DNA from: Clostridiaceae bacterium
Lineage (GTDB): Bacteria; Bacillota; Clostridia; Saccharofermentanales; Saccharofermentanaceae
DNA length: 51,641 nucleotides
Reading direction: 5' to 3'
NCBI GenBank assembly: GCA_012718915.1
Contig: JAAYBI010000058.1
Location: 1 to 51,641, forward strand
Of the stretch, positions 36,527 to 45,526 are shown piece by piece; position 1 is the stretch's first letter, and each line of letters starts with the position of its first letter. The notes beneath the pieces are model-generated. The model was not told the DNA's origin. It saw only the letters and a list, made by a program, of their open reading frames with translations, and did no database searches. A program made the translations under genes and the position numbers.

Positions 36527-39500
36527 TTATTTCTTATCCGCCAATATATTAATCAGAGCTTTTGCCTTGCTTAGTTTCTTATTGGTTATTGCATCCGTCA
36601 TTTCCGGAATTGGCTTGATCCATTTTCGGGGTGGATTAACCGGATCTATACCGCATATTGCTTTGTTATCACAATACTCGCAGGGTGCTTTGTTGCCTGC
36701 TTTTCCAACAGCAAAGGGCGCTACTTCAAATTCTCCTTGAATCATTCGACTGCAATGCGACCTGATTTGACTAATACCATGTGCCGCAATAAGCTCTAAT
36801 TCTTCCGTCTCATACTTCATGCTTAGCAACTCGAATTTTTTCTCTCGGCTCTCTTTCGCAAGCTCTCGCATTTCATCTTGAGAACAGATTACATCCATGC
36901 TCAATATTGGAGCATCTATCCGAAAGTAGCCTGCATCGCCCGGTCTTAAGTCGCTATGGGTCTGTGAATAAGCGTAGATGTAAGCTGCAAGTTGCAATTG
37001 TATGCCCGCGTAAAGCAAATCGTAATCCACTTCTTTGGTTCCGGTTTTATAGTCCACCACCCGAAACAAGCCTTCGCTTCGAAACACATCGACCCGGTCG
37101 ATAACGCCGTTAAACGCAATCGACTTCTTCTTCTCATCAAGAAAAATCTCAATCGGAGGCGATTCACCCTTGCCGTAAGCCCACTCCGTTTGCTCCGGCG
37201 AATAGAAAAAAGGATGAATCTGTCGAAATATCGCCTCAAGCGAATGTCGCGATATTTCCTTTATCTTTGATCCTTCTCCGACAACAAGTGACGGTTCTTC
37301 AAACAGATGAATCCGACTCATCTCGCATGCGGGAGAAAACAGATTTTCAACCCAATTTTTAAAATCACCGGATACAAACGATTGATAAATTGCTTCACGC
37401 TCTTCAACCGAAGTCGCTTTATTGATACAAGAAATGTATTCATTAACCGCTAATTCGGCGATTGCATGAGCAACGGTTCCGGAATATCGCGGATTATTTT
37501 CGAATATTTGTCGTTCCTGCAATCGAAGGACATATTTAACAAAATGAGAAAATGGACACCTAGCATATTCTTCGATTTGAGATACGCTCATTTTAAGTTT
37601 GGATTCACCAAAACGTCGACTAATCCATCGCTCGGATACCGTCGAACTCAAGTATGCTTCATCAAAAACTCTCGGGCTGAATTCTTGAGGTCGCATGAGT
37701 GCGAGTGCCTCGATTGTCTCAAATTCATCCATGTTTTCTGTCTGACGAACACCTCGAACGACTCCCGAAACATAATTTTGAAAAATCTGCCGTGACAGAG
37801 ACCGAGGGTCTTCTGACGAGAGAACCGGTTGATCAACTAACTGACAATCCGGCACACACTGACCGATCAATGTATATATACTCGAAGGTTCTGCCGCAGT
37901 AATCGCTGTAATCATAAAATACTCCCGGACCGCAGTAATCATTGCATACGCAGTGAAAAAATCCGAATATGTACTATCTTTGGCATGACTTGGAAAAACA
38001 ATACCTAAAGCCTGACCAAGAAGATCTCTTTCAAAGTCACGAAGATAGCCTTCCGGTCGGCTCTTGTAGGGAAAATTATCGCGCTTTGCTCCTATGACAA
38101 ACATAGCTCGAGTCGGCTGATGGTAAGCTCTCTCCGGTTCAGTTATTCGAATCTGATCAACAAATGACGGTATGGCTCCCGCCATCGCCGCGTCCATTCC
38201 ACTTTTAATGGCATCTCTGAAATTGAGTATCGAGATGGACATATTTCCCAACGGACCACAAAGTTGTTCAAGCATACGATGTAATTCGTTATAAGATGCG
38301 ACCAAGGCTAATGCCGCATCCTGATTGTTGTCCGAAATCCATTCCTCGCTTAATGCCTCAATATGATTGATCGGCGGAGAATCAGAATGAGGATCCGAAT
38401 ATACAAAATATGACTCAAGAAAACCCAGAAGCGCCATCGCTTTCTCGTCGCAGCGGCGTAATTGGCGCATGCGATCGACAATGTCGCGCAGAGGATAAAG
38501 AGATCGCTTTACCATCTCATAGATGAGCGGGGCACGGATATCTCTTGTTGGATTGTATTGGTCTGCATCGAAAACCCGTCGGCATTTAAAAAGCCCATAT
38601 TGAAGAATATAGTTTTCTAATATATCTGATTCTTCCGGACTAAGATGACACATGCCGGACTTCACGCAACGCATCAAACTCTCAAAAGACCAACCGCTGA
38701 CGGATAAATCCAGAAGCGAATACACAAATCGCATCAGCGGCGTATCCGATAGTTTTCGTCTTTTATCTAAAAAGCCGGATAAACCAAAATCAGAAAATAC
38801 GGCTCGTAAATCTGACTCATACGACTGTCGATCGCAAAGAACGACGCTTATGTCTCGATAACGATAGCCCTCAAAAAGGACCATTTCTTTGATTCTTCCG
38901 GCAACATAAGACAGTTCTTCAATTCGGCCGGGGAATAGCGCACGGACAATCTCCTTGTGAGAACCCGGAAGGTTATTGACTTGCCTTGATAGTAAGCATT
39001 TCGATAAATGATCAAGCGAATGAGGACGATTATGCAATGCCTTCACTTCAATCACATTCGCACGCGGCTCCAAGGCCAGTAAAGAATTCATCGTCTGCAC
39101 GCCAAAGCGAAATGCATCCGAAGTATGACGCGCCGGATCCATCGTCTTCTTGATGTCCGCACAAACAGTGACTACCACTTTTTCACATATCTGCGCGAGT
39201 CTCATGATAATCCGATGTTCTTCGGGCGTGAAATCTCTCGTTTGACCAAAACCGACAATGTAGATGGATGTATGCTTGAGGTATGATAACCTGTTATACG
39301 GCCAAGGTATATCGGCAGAGTTCATTTTTAATAATGCCAGATGCTCTAATATGTCGGCCGTCTGCCTCATCGGTTGACCCTTTGAACAGCACTGCAAGGA
39401 CTCACTCAATTCATCAATCCGGTCCATGAGTAAGGCAAAATCAGCCATTTTTCGGGAAAACGAAATCTCAGACGATGCTATCAGCTCAGATCGTAACATC

Positions 39501-39955
39501 TCCGAGGTAATATTGTATCGATAGAAATCGCCTAATACTTTCTCGATTTCGGCAGCAAAACCGATTCTCCGGGACATGCCAGACAATACTTGAAAATCGT
39601 CCGGCGCAGAAGACAAAATGCGATGAACCATTAGACTCATCACAGATGTGCTGAATACTTCTCTGTTTGGTGCGCCGATTTCTGAAGCCAAACGATGAGC
39701 AAACCGATGAAAACTCAGAATATCTGTCAGCATCAGACTGTCGTTACGCGAAGACGCTTCCTTCTCATCCGCACTCTGAGAACTAAGACGAACATCCAAG
39801 AACCGACGTTCCATGTCCGCTTTAGTCTGTTCCGGAACCAAAAGAAATGATCTTTTTCGCGGCCAAGACGAGACCTCTTCAGACATTTCCTTAAGGGCAC
39901 GGTCCGTCAATGCGACTACATCCGTCCCACAATAAATCTGAAGAGCCAAAAGCAT
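36527..39955 (-). CDS. addB: ATP-dependent helicase/nuclease subunit B
   Basis: Partner subunit of AddAB with the second nuclease, 1142 residues (B. subtilis 1166). The nuclease core FNGVIDRVDVF and VVDYKTGTKE is near residues 960-990. The iron-sulphur cysteines are placed as in the family: YARCPFSHFVKY near 798 and CEYCDNKAICGID near 1088-1100. The N-terminus differs: where relatives have a Walker A of the GRAGSGKT type, this one reads YCGTDVVALTDRAL, so the P-loop is lost. GGGAGG stands just before the ATG. The stop of the acyl ligase upstream is eight bases away. Confidence 0.95.
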   Translation of the reverse strand: MLLALQIYCGTDVVALTDRALKEMSEEVSSWPRKRSFLLVPEQTKADMERRFLDVRLSSQSADEKEASSRNDSLMLTDILSFHRFAHRLASEIGAPNREVFSTSVMSLMVHRILSSAPDDFQVLSGMSRRIGFAAEIEKVLGDFYRYNITSEMLRSELIASSEISFSRKMADFALLMDRIDELSESLQCCSKGQPMRQTADILEHLALLKMNSADIPWPYNRLSYLKHTSIYIVGFGQTRDFTPEEHRIIMRLAQICEKVVVTVCADIKKTMDPARHTSDAFRFGVQTMNSLLALEPRANVIEVKALHNRPHSLDHLSKCLLSRQVNNLPGSHKEIVRALFPGRIEELSYVAGRIKEMVLFEGYRYRDISVVLCDRQSYESDLRAVFSDFGLSGFLDKRRKLSDTPLMRFVYSLLDLSVSGWSFESLMRCVKSGMCHLSPEESDILENYILQYGLFKCRRVFDADQYNPTRDIRAPLIYEMVKRSLYPLRDIVDRMRQLRRCDEKAMALLGFLESYFVYSDPHSDSPPINHIEALSEEWISDNNQDAALALVASYNELHRMLEQLCGPLGNMSISILNFRDAIKSGMDAAMAGAIPSFVDQIRITEPERAYHQPTRAMFVIGAKRDNFPYKSRPEGYLRDFERDLLGQALGIVFPSHAKDSTYSDFFTAYAMITAVREYFMITAITAAEPSSIYTLIGQCVPDCQLVDQPVLSSEDPRSLSRQIFQNYVSGVVRGVRQTENMDEFETIEALALMRPQEFSPRVFDEAYLSSTVSERWISRRFGESKLKMSVSQIEEYARCPFSHFVKYVLRLQERQIFENNPRYSGTVAHAIAELAVNEYISCINKATSVEEREAIYQSFVSGDFKNWVENLFSPACEMSRIHLFEEPSLVVGEGSKIKEISRHSLEAIFRQIHPFFYSPEQTEWAYGKGESPPIEIFLDEKKKSIAFNGVIDRVDVFRSEGLFRVVDYKTGTKEVDYDLLYAGIQLQLAAYIYAYSQTHSDLRPGDAGYFRIDAPILSMDVICSQDEMRELAKESREKKFELLSMKYETEELELIAAHGISQIRSHCSRMIQGEFEVAPFAVGKAGNKAPCEYCDNKAICGIDPVNPPRKWIKPIPEMTDAITNKKLSKAKALINILADKK

Positions 39956-39963
39956 GCACCTCC

Positions 39964-41799
39964 CTAAAGCGTGTCGAGGTTCTTTCCGTTTGCCGATTTC
40001 ATCGACATCCCCGCTGCACTCAGTTTAGCATGAATCTGCTCGGATTCGTCTCTTCTTTTTACTTTCAGAGTTGTTGTCTTAATCATGTCACCTTCAGAAA
40101 AAACGAAATATCGAACGGCCTTAAAAGTTGGCATCGTCTGATTGATCTCCTTGAGTTTTGCACGAAAGAAACTCTGAATATCGTTATCTCCGGGCATTTT
40201 ATCCGGTATCGGCAAATATTTTCCGACCGTCGCCCGATCTATCAGAATTTTGGCACAAATATCTACGGAATCTTTTTCGGAAACTTCACCCCAAACATAG
40301 GATTCACGTACGCCCGGAATCAGGTTAATCAGGGATTCAATCTCCTCCGGGAAAACTTTTTTGCCGTTCGTCAATACAATCATGGATTTAACGCGACCGG
40401 TAATATGTAAACAGCCCTTCTTATCCAAAAATCCCATGTCTCCTGTTCGAAACCATTGTCCCTCGGTCATCACTTCAGCGGTTGCCTCGGGATTCTCATA
40501 ATAGCCCAACATGACACAATCACTTTTTGAAAGAATTTCGCCGATTGCCCCCGGCTTAGTCTCATTGGTATCAATTCCGACACTTACATCTTTGATCGGA
40601 CGACCAACGCTTCCGTATACATTACACTCTTGCGTCGTCACACTGATAACCGGAGAAGTCTCGGTCAACCCATAACCCATAAGAAAGTCAATGCCAAAAT
40701 CATTGAAGTCGCGAATGTATTTCTTGTCGATGCCGGCCCCGCCGATAACGACTAATCTTAAGTGTCCGCCCAGCTTTTTGATAATATCCTTGAAAATCTT
40801 TCTGCGTAAATCGATGCGAATTTTTCTCAGGAATCGTGTAATCGGAATCATTATCGAGATCAACGTCGATTTTCCGGATTCTTCTATGCCGGTCATAATC
40901 TTGGAGTGAACACTCTCGAAAAGCAACGGCACGGAAATGACGACTTCAACGTGCCACTCCTGAATATTCTTGACCAAGTATCTCAATCCGTCGGAAAAGC
41001 AAATAGTACATCCTCTGGAGAGCAAGAAAAAGTCACAAGTGTTCTCAAATGTATGGTGCAAAGGCAATATAGAAAACGATCTCTCTCCGGGCTCAACATA
41101 TAACGTCGCACCGATGGCCTCAACATTGCGGCAAATATTCTTATGCGAAAGCATTACACCCTTACTCATCGCAGTCGTACCGGAAGTGAAAAGGATAATC
41201 TTCATCACTTCCGGGTCAATCTGAGCTTCAATAAAACGCTTATCTCCGGCTTCAGCCATGGCTTTTCCCTTTTCGATCAAAGACGAAAAGGTAACAAAAT
41301 TCTTCGTCTCACGCCACTGTCCCTTTACTCGGTCCGGATCCATGCAAATGAAGTAATCGATTTGCAAAGCATCGTCAGAATCATTTAGAGCGGCAATCGA
41401 AAGCATCATATCATGATGATTCGGATGATAGAAAACGGCTCGTACTTTGCCGCGCTTCAATAAGTTAACCACTTCATTCTCGGGAAGTAATCGATCTAAG
41501 GGAACACCGACACTACCACCACCAAGAATAGCGGAATAAGATACCATCCATTCATAGGAGTTCTCTCCAACTACCGATAAATGTGTTCCTTCAAGCCCTA
41601 TATCCGCCAAAGCCAGTGCAATATATTCTACATCGTAACCAAAATCCTTATAGGTCTTATGTATTTCTGCTTCGTCCGGATGACGCCTGAAAATAAATGC
41701 GTCCATTTGCGAAAAACTACTGCGAACACTTAGCACTAAATCCTTTATATCTCTGTATTTCTTTCCTTCTCTAATTGCTTTGCCTGTTACTGTTTGCAT
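39964..41799 (-). CDS. AMP-forming acyl-CoA/acyl-ACP ligase
   Basis: Activates fatty acids with ATP and joins them to CoA or to an acyl carrier protein. The 611-residue protein has IILFTSGTTAMSKGVMLSH (P-loop-like AMP motif near 200), MGYGLTETSP near 370, WFRTGDMGFLDKKGCLHITGR and the catalytic Lys region near the C-terminus (IKTTTLKVKRRD). No signal or membrane segment is clear. The lipid genes next door (PlsC, acyl carrier protein, lipid kinase) favour a role in feeding exogenous or recycled fatty acids into phospholipid. First gene of an operon with addB and addA; GGAGGGG before the ATG. Confidence 0.88.
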   Translation of the reverse strand: MQTVTGKAIREGKKYRDIKDLVLSVRSSFSQMDAFIFRRHPDEAEIHKTYKDFGYDVEYIALALADIGLEGTHLSVVGENSYEWMVSYSAILGGGSVGVPLDRLLPENEVVNLLKRGKVRAVFYHPNHHDMMLSIAALNDSDDALQIDYFICMDPDRVKGQWRETKNFVTFSSLIEKGKAMAEAGDKRFIEAQIDPEVMKIILFTSGTTAMSKGVMLSHKNICRNVEAIGATLYVEPGERSFSILPLHHTFENTCDFFLLSRGCTICFSDGLRYLVKNIQEWHVEVVISVPLLFESVHSKIMTGIEESGKSTLISIMIPITRFLRKIRIDLRRKIFKDIIKKLGGHLRLVVIGGAGIDKKYIRDFNDFGIDFLMGYGLTETSPVISVTTQECNVYGSVGRPIKDVSVGIDTNETKPGAIGEILSKSDCVMLGYYENPEATAEVMTEGQWFRTGDMGFLDKKGCLHITGRVKSMIVLTNGKKVFPEEIESLINLIPGVRESYVWGEVSEKDSVDICAKILIDRATVGKYLPIPDKMPGDNDIQSFFRAKLKEINQTMPTFKAVRYFVFSEGDMIKTTTLKVKRRDESEQIHAKLSAAGMSMKSANGKNLDTL

Positions 41800-41864
41800 A
41801 GTCCCCCTCCGTTAACTCTTGGTATGAATGGACAATTTTTCAGCGTCATAATTGATTTTTTTAG

Positions 41865-41893
41865 ATAATATCACGTATCAGAAATAGCGTCTA
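41865..41893 (-). promoter_or_regulatory. Predicted promoter of ligase-addB-addA
   Basis: Minus strand: TAGACG (41888-41893), 17-base spacer, TATTAT (41865-41870). The palindrome at 41905-41931 lies twelve bases upstream of its -35 box. Confidence 0.55.
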
Positions 41894-41904
41894 TGGATTT
41901 TTCA

Positions 41905-41931
41905 AAAATAGTTTGATTCTCAAACTATTTT
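41905..41931. promoter_or_regulatory. FabT/MarR-type palindromic operator 1
   Basis: A perfect inverted repeat: AAAATAGTTTGA, centre TTC, TCAAACTATTTT. The core GTTTG-N5-CAAAC matches the reported streptococcal FabT box (ANTTTGATTATCAAATT) closely. It sits between the divergent promoters of the acyl ligase and plsC. A second copy of the core lies at the promoter of the MarR-family gene (44648-44662). Binding by that protein is inferred. Confidence 0.75.
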
Positions 41932-41941
41932 CCCGTAATCA

Positions 41942-41970
41942 TTGACATTATTATCGTCGTGGCTTAGGAT
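41942..41970 (+). promoter_or_regulatory. Predicted plsC promoter
   Basis: TTGACA (41942-41947), 17-base spacer, TAGGAT (41965-41970). The operator palindrome ends ten bases before the -35 box. Confidence 0.75.
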
Positions 41971-42056
41971 GAACGTAAATTAAGAAGATTAAATCCGTGT
42001 TAAGAACGCGTTTACAATATTTCCTGAACAACCACCTCGAAGGAGCAAACACGACA

Positions 42057-42839
42057 GTGAGCGAGAATCAAAAAAAAGATATTGCCGATGATAATAATAA
42101 CAATGAAACCGCGATAAAAACGAACAACCCTCATCCTCCGGCTATGAATCCAAAAGCTACCGACAAATATCCGATGAAGCGAGGCTTTGCCGGTAACTTC
42201 TTTTTTGGGCTGGGCGTTATTGGCACATATGCGTTCATCCGCTTTGGCGCCGAAGGCGTTGCAAACATCCCAAAAGATATTCCATACGTGATTGCCGCCA
42301 ACCATCAAACCTACGTGGACGGCATGTGGATCGCTCGTTTTCTGCCGAGAAAGCATTTTAAAGTGATGTGTTGCCTCGCAGCATCAGATCTCGAAACAGA
42401 TCACGGTCTCTTGGGCAGAATTATTATGCGTGTCGGTCGCGGTATAGCGGTAGATCGTTACGGAAGCCCTGTACGAGGCTTGATTAAGGCAAAGAAAGAA
42501 ATTGAAAACGGTCACGTCATGTTAGTCCATCCTGAAGGCACCAGAACCTCTGATGGTCTGGTTGCAGATCTGAAGGATGGTGCAGCATACATGGCGGTCA
42601 AGGCCAACGTTCCCGTTCTGCCGGTCTATATCAGCGGTGGTTACGACGTTTTTTCGAGACACATGAAAAAACCCCAATTCTGGGATAAGGCCAATAAACG
42701 GCGGAAAAAGGTAACCATTCACTTTGGGCCGGTTATGCTTCCGCAAACTTACGGAAAAGATGCCCACAAACTTACGACAGCTATTCAGGATTGGCTTCGA
42801 GAGATGGAAAAAACACAAATGGCAAAGAAGCCGGAATAA
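42057..42839 (+). CDS. plsC: 1-acyl-sn-glycerol-3-phosphate acyltransferase (PlsC family)
   Basis: Adds the second acyl chain to lysophosphatidate in phospholipid synthesis. The 260-residue protein has the HX4D motif NHQTYVDG near residue 80, and VHPEGTRTSDG near 155, both intact; a hydrophobic stretch near 45-60 would hold it to the membrane. The N-terminal 35 residues are polar and Asn-rich, unusual for the family. The start is uncertain: the GTG at 42057 has AAGGAG eleven bases before it, while a GTG at 41997 has no site. Its 3' end overlaps the lipid kinase gene on the other strand by 59 bases. Confidence 0.88.
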   Translation: MSENQKKDIADDNNNNETAIKTNNPHPPAMNPKATDKYPMKRGFAGNFFFGLGVIGTYAFIRFGAEGVANIPKDIPYVIAANHQTYVDGMWIARFLPRKHFKVMCCLAASDLETDHGLLGRIIMRVGRGIAVDRYGSPVRGLIKAKKEIENGHVMLVHPEGTRTSDGLVADLKDGAAYMAVKANVPVLPVYISGGYDVFSRHMKKPQFWDKANKRRKKVTIHFGPVMLPQTYGKDAHKLTTAIQDWLREMEKTQMAKKPE

Positions 42840-43770
42840 CCTCAAAGCGAATTTGACTGGCCGAGAAAAGTTCTCCGTCATAATTGCCACGCAAAGGCCG
42901 ATTAACATCTGTCGAAGCAATAACCCCACTTGTTACTTTGAAGGAATGCACATTCGGATGACCCAGGTGCTTTCCTTTTTTGTACTTACCGATAAGAGGC
43001 AAAGCTTTGCGCCTTGTGAGATCATCGACGATACATACTTCCAGCGTGCCGTCATCGACTCTGGAATTGGGAGAAGGACAAAAGCCTTTTCCGTAATAAC
43101 GGGCATTGCAGATACACGCCAAAGTATATCGGCACTGACTATCTATATTTTCAAGTTCATCCGCTAACTCAAGTGAATACCTGAAACTATATCGCCATCC
43201 TTTAAAAAAGCACTTTAAAATTGCTAAATCATATGCTCGTTTCTTGAAAAAACGACTATTCGGATGCTTCTTGACCATAGCCATTGCTGTATCATTAATT
43301 GCTGTATCCAGTCCAAAAGAAGTGATATTAACACTATAAACACTTAGCTCCGGAATATGATCTGAAAGCAGATTGTAACAATCCACTCTTAACAGATCGA
43401 TACTCCTGATATCAATACGATTTAACGCCTGAATAATTAACAGCGGATTGTCATACATCTCCTGACTCAAAACCGTACGAGCAAAATCATTGCCGGTTCC
43501 CATCGGAATAACGCCTACCGGAGTTTGACTGAATGCGACAGCATTAGCAATTTCGTGAACCGTTCCGTCTCCGCCACACGCAAAAATAATAGCCTCGTTA
43601 CGATAGCGATTCGAATACTCTTCGGCCAATTCTTTCGCATGACCGGCATATTCTGTTTTCAAGAAGTGGTAATCATTCTTATCGCGCTCCGCCTGAAGTC
43701 GAACCGCTTTTTCAAGCTGAGAAGCCGCTTTTAATCCGGATCGAGCATTAACAATGAAAACAAAATGCAT
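42781..43770 (-). CDS. dagK: Diacylglycerol kinase-family lipid kinase
   Basis: Phosphorylates diacylglycerol or a similar lipid, recycling it to phosphatidate. The 329-residue protein shows VNARSG at the N-terminus, the ATP-binding FACGGDGTVHEIAN near residue 65 and GVIPMGTGNDFART near 87, plus the FGLDTAINDTA and YYGKGFCPSPNSRVDDGTLEV (split) regions. The catalytic GGDGT is intact. AGGGGTG precedes the ATG. It follows the acyl carrier protein by 19 bases and is probably in the same operon as the MarR regulator. Confidence 0.92.
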   Translation of the reverse strand: MHFVFIVNARSGLKAASQLEKAVRLQAERDKNDYHFLKTEYAGHAKELAEEYSNRYRNEAIIFACGGDGTVHEIANAVAFSQTPVGVIPMGTGNDFARTVLSQEMYDNPLLIIQALNRIDIRSIDLLRVDCYNLLSDHIPELSVYSVNITSFGLDTAINDTAMAMVKKHPNSRFFKKRAYDLAILKCFFKGWRYSFRYSLELADELENIDSQCRYTLACICNARYYGKGFCPSPNSRVDDGTLEVCIVDDLTRRKALPLIGKYKKGKHLGHPNVHSFKVTSGVIASTDVNRPLRGNYDGELFSASQIRFEVIPASLPFVFFPSLEANPE

Positions 43771-43789
43771 ATGACACCCCTGTGCTGTC

Positions 43790-44122
43790 TTACTGAGATC
43801 CGAAGTAAACGAGGTCGACTACATCCTGCACTGTAACTACTTTGTCGAGATCATCGTCTGATAGACGAATATCATAGGTGCTTTCGAGATCTACAACCAA
43901 CTCATAAATCTGTAGCGAATCAAAACCCAAGTCTGCGATAATTTCAGTCCCCGGCTTGATGTCTGTCGGAGATAGACCGGTCAACTCCGTGACCATCTGC
44001 ATCAGACTATCGTATATCCTTTCCTTTTGCCTTTCGGCAACATCTTCTAAATCGGACACCCGTTCTCGATCTGCATCAGGGTCCGGCTCTGAGACAGCAT
44101 GATCTGATTCGACTGGTTTCAT
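43790..44122 (-). CDS. Acyl carrier protein with acidic N-terminal extension
   Basis: Carries acyl groups on a phosphopantetheine arm. The attachment Ser is in DLGFDSLQIYELV near residue 69, in the normal context. The core (about residues 33-110) has the usual length, but 30 polar, mainly acidic residues precede it. The ATG lies nine bases behind AGGAGG and overlaps the stop of the MarR gene (ATGA), supporting this start. As it stands apart from fatty-acid synthase genes and next to an acyl ligase and PlsC, it may serve uptake or regulation rather than bulk synthesis. Confidence 0.92.
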   Translation of the reverse strand: MKPVESDHAVSEPDPDADRERVSDLEDVAERQKERIYDSLMQMVTELTGLSPTDIKPGTEIIADLGFDSLQIYELVVDLESTYDIRLSDDDLDKVVTVQDVVDLVYFGSQ

Positions 44123-44622
44123 GATTCTAGTCCTCCTGAATCCTTTGCCGTTATGGCATTTTCCTCTTCACTATATTTGTGATACTGCTCGGCGATAAAC
44201 TCGTCGATATTTTTTACCAGACTGACCAAGCGCTGCTTCTCACTCTCATCTAAAGGGTCCAACAGCCTTCTGACCAAAAGCGTATGAAACTTTGCATGCA
44301 TACGGTACGCTAACTTTCCTTGCCGAGTCAACCTAATTCGAACCACTCTTCGGTCCTTCATGTCACGGTATCGCTCGACGTATGCTTTGCGAACCAGACG
44401 ATCGATTGCTACGGTCAGCGTGCCTGTCGTAATGCCAAGGCGAGCAGCAGTCTCAGACATTGTTCGAGCATCATAGGGTCCGATCGCTTCGAGTGTGTGA
44501 AGTTCGGCAATTGAGAGATTCGAAAAGTAACCCTTGGAGAGAGCTTTCTCTTCTGTCAGCAACACATTATCAAATATTCGCAACAAACTTTTCGCAAATT
44601 CTTGATCCGAAGGGTTCAACAC
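44119..44622 (-). CDS. MarR-family regulator, FabT-like
   Basis: Winged-helix repressor of 167 residues. The helix-turn-helix lies near TMSETAARLGITTGTLTVAIDRLVRKAYVER, and the wing holds the DMKDRRVVRIRLT pattern typical of MarR. Start set at a GTG at 44622, five bases behind GGGAGG (TTG at 44619 is equally possible). The frame is open for 20 more codons, but that part contains the promoter and the operator. The operator GTTTG-N5-CAAAC lies just after its own -10 box and again between the ligase and plsC promoters, so it probably represses itself and the lipid genes. In streptococci FabT works with acyl-ACP as corepressor; here the acyl carrier gene overlaps the stop. Confidence 0.85.
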   Translation of the reverse strand: MLNPSDQEFAKSLLRIFDNVLLTEEKALSKGYFSNLSIAELHTLEAIGPYDARTMSETAARLGITTGTLTVAIDRLVRKAYVERYRDMKDRRVVRIRLTRQGKLAYRMHAKFHTLLVRRLLDPLDESEKQRLVSLVKNIDEFIAEQYHKYSEEENAITAKDSGGLES

Positions 44623-44647
44623 AAGCGCCTCCCATACGAAATAAATA

Positions 44648-44662
44648 GTTTGATTTGCAAAC
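44648..44662. promoter_or_regulatory. FabT/MarR-type palindromic operator 2
   Basis: GTTTG, five bases, CAAAC, with flanking AATA on one side. It covers the expected transcription start of the MarR gene, directly next to the -10 box, which is a typical place for self-repression. Confidence 0.7.
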
Positions 44663-44691
44663 ATTTTATCGTTTTCAACCAAAAATTACAA
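44663..44691 (-). promoter_or_regulatory. Predicted promoter of MarR-acp-dagK
   Basis: Minus strand: TTGTAA (44686-44691), 17-base spacer, TAAAAT (44663-44668). The operator follows at once. Confidence 0.7.
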
Positions 44692-44797
44692 CTAATGGAT
44701 GATCTTGGATGATTGTTATATCATATGAATCAAAAAATATGCTAGCACAAAAGCAATGACAGATGGACATAGCATGCCAAACGAACCGTAAAATTAA

Positions 44798-45526
44798 TCA
44801 GGAGTATGTCTTGCTCAATGGCTCAAGGTGCGGATATTCACCCATAAATAGTGCGGTTCTTGTCACCATTGCATTATCTTTGTCTATTGATGGATAAGCT
44901 TCTAATTCCGACATTGCCTCTAAGAATAAATCCGGTCTGAGATTTCGAGAAGAGCCCGCTAGTACTGTAATTGATATTGAATGCGGTTCAGATTCTTCTT
45001 GTGAAACCTCAAGGAATAAATCGCGAATCTCAGCCTCTTTCATTTTGCCTTTTGAACGCTTCATAACCATGATTGAGTCTCTTTGCAGGAGTTTCTCAGT
45101 GTATTCGCGAATATTCGGAGATGCAATATGATAGGTCGCAGCCGAAACCTCTGCCATCAGACTGCCGGAGTCAGAGGATACATACCCTCCTTCCAATAAT
45201 CGGAGGCCATTCGGACAAAATTGATTGAATCGTGAAATAATAATCGCTGCATCTATTCGTTCTTCCAGAAAAATATCAACGTAATCCGAAGTCGTCGCTA
45301 CACCGACGCCTAACGGCAAAGCAAATACCATACTCGGCCTTGGATTATATCCCTGTGAGTACAAAATCGGGAATTCAGCGCGTCGACAAACACGTTCAAA
45401 CGTGCGCATCAAGTCTAAATGACCGATATAAACAATCCCTGCCGTTCGTGCAAACCGAGCGCGAAATATTTGCGCAACACGATGTGGTTTCATGGTCATG
45501 GCTATTTGGCGTTCATTTTCAAGCAT
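44798..45526 (-). CDS. DUF2344 protein associated with radical SAM (TIGR03936 family)
   Basis: A 242-residue protein of unknown biochemical role that regularly accompanies the large radical SAM protein encoded just before it. It shows RARFARTAGIVYIGHLDLMRTFERVCRRAEFP (residues about 22-55) and SQGYNPRPSMVFALPLGVGV, the family core. In many clostridia the pair lies by rng and rplU; here the downstream neighbours are lipid genes. Start set at the ATG at 45526, overlapping the upstream stop by eight bases with GGGGGT before it; the longer open frame was rejected. Confidence 0.88.
   Translation of the reverse strand: MLENERQIAMTMKPHRVAQIFRARFARTAGIVYIGHLDLMRTFERVCRRAEFPILYSQGYNPRPSMVFALPLGVGVATTSDYVDIFLEERIDAAIIISRFNQFCPNGLRLLEGGYVSSDSGSLMAEVSAATYHIASPNIREYTEKLLQRDSIMVMKRSKGKMKEAEIRDLFLEVSQEESEPHSISITVLAGSSRNLRPDLFLEAMSELEAYPSIDKDNAMVTRTALFMGEYPHLEPLSKTYS

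Noticed and set aside
44623-44682. MarR gene starting 20 codons earlier
   Set aside because: That part contains the -10 box and operator, while GGGAGG fits the GTG/TTG at 44622/44619.
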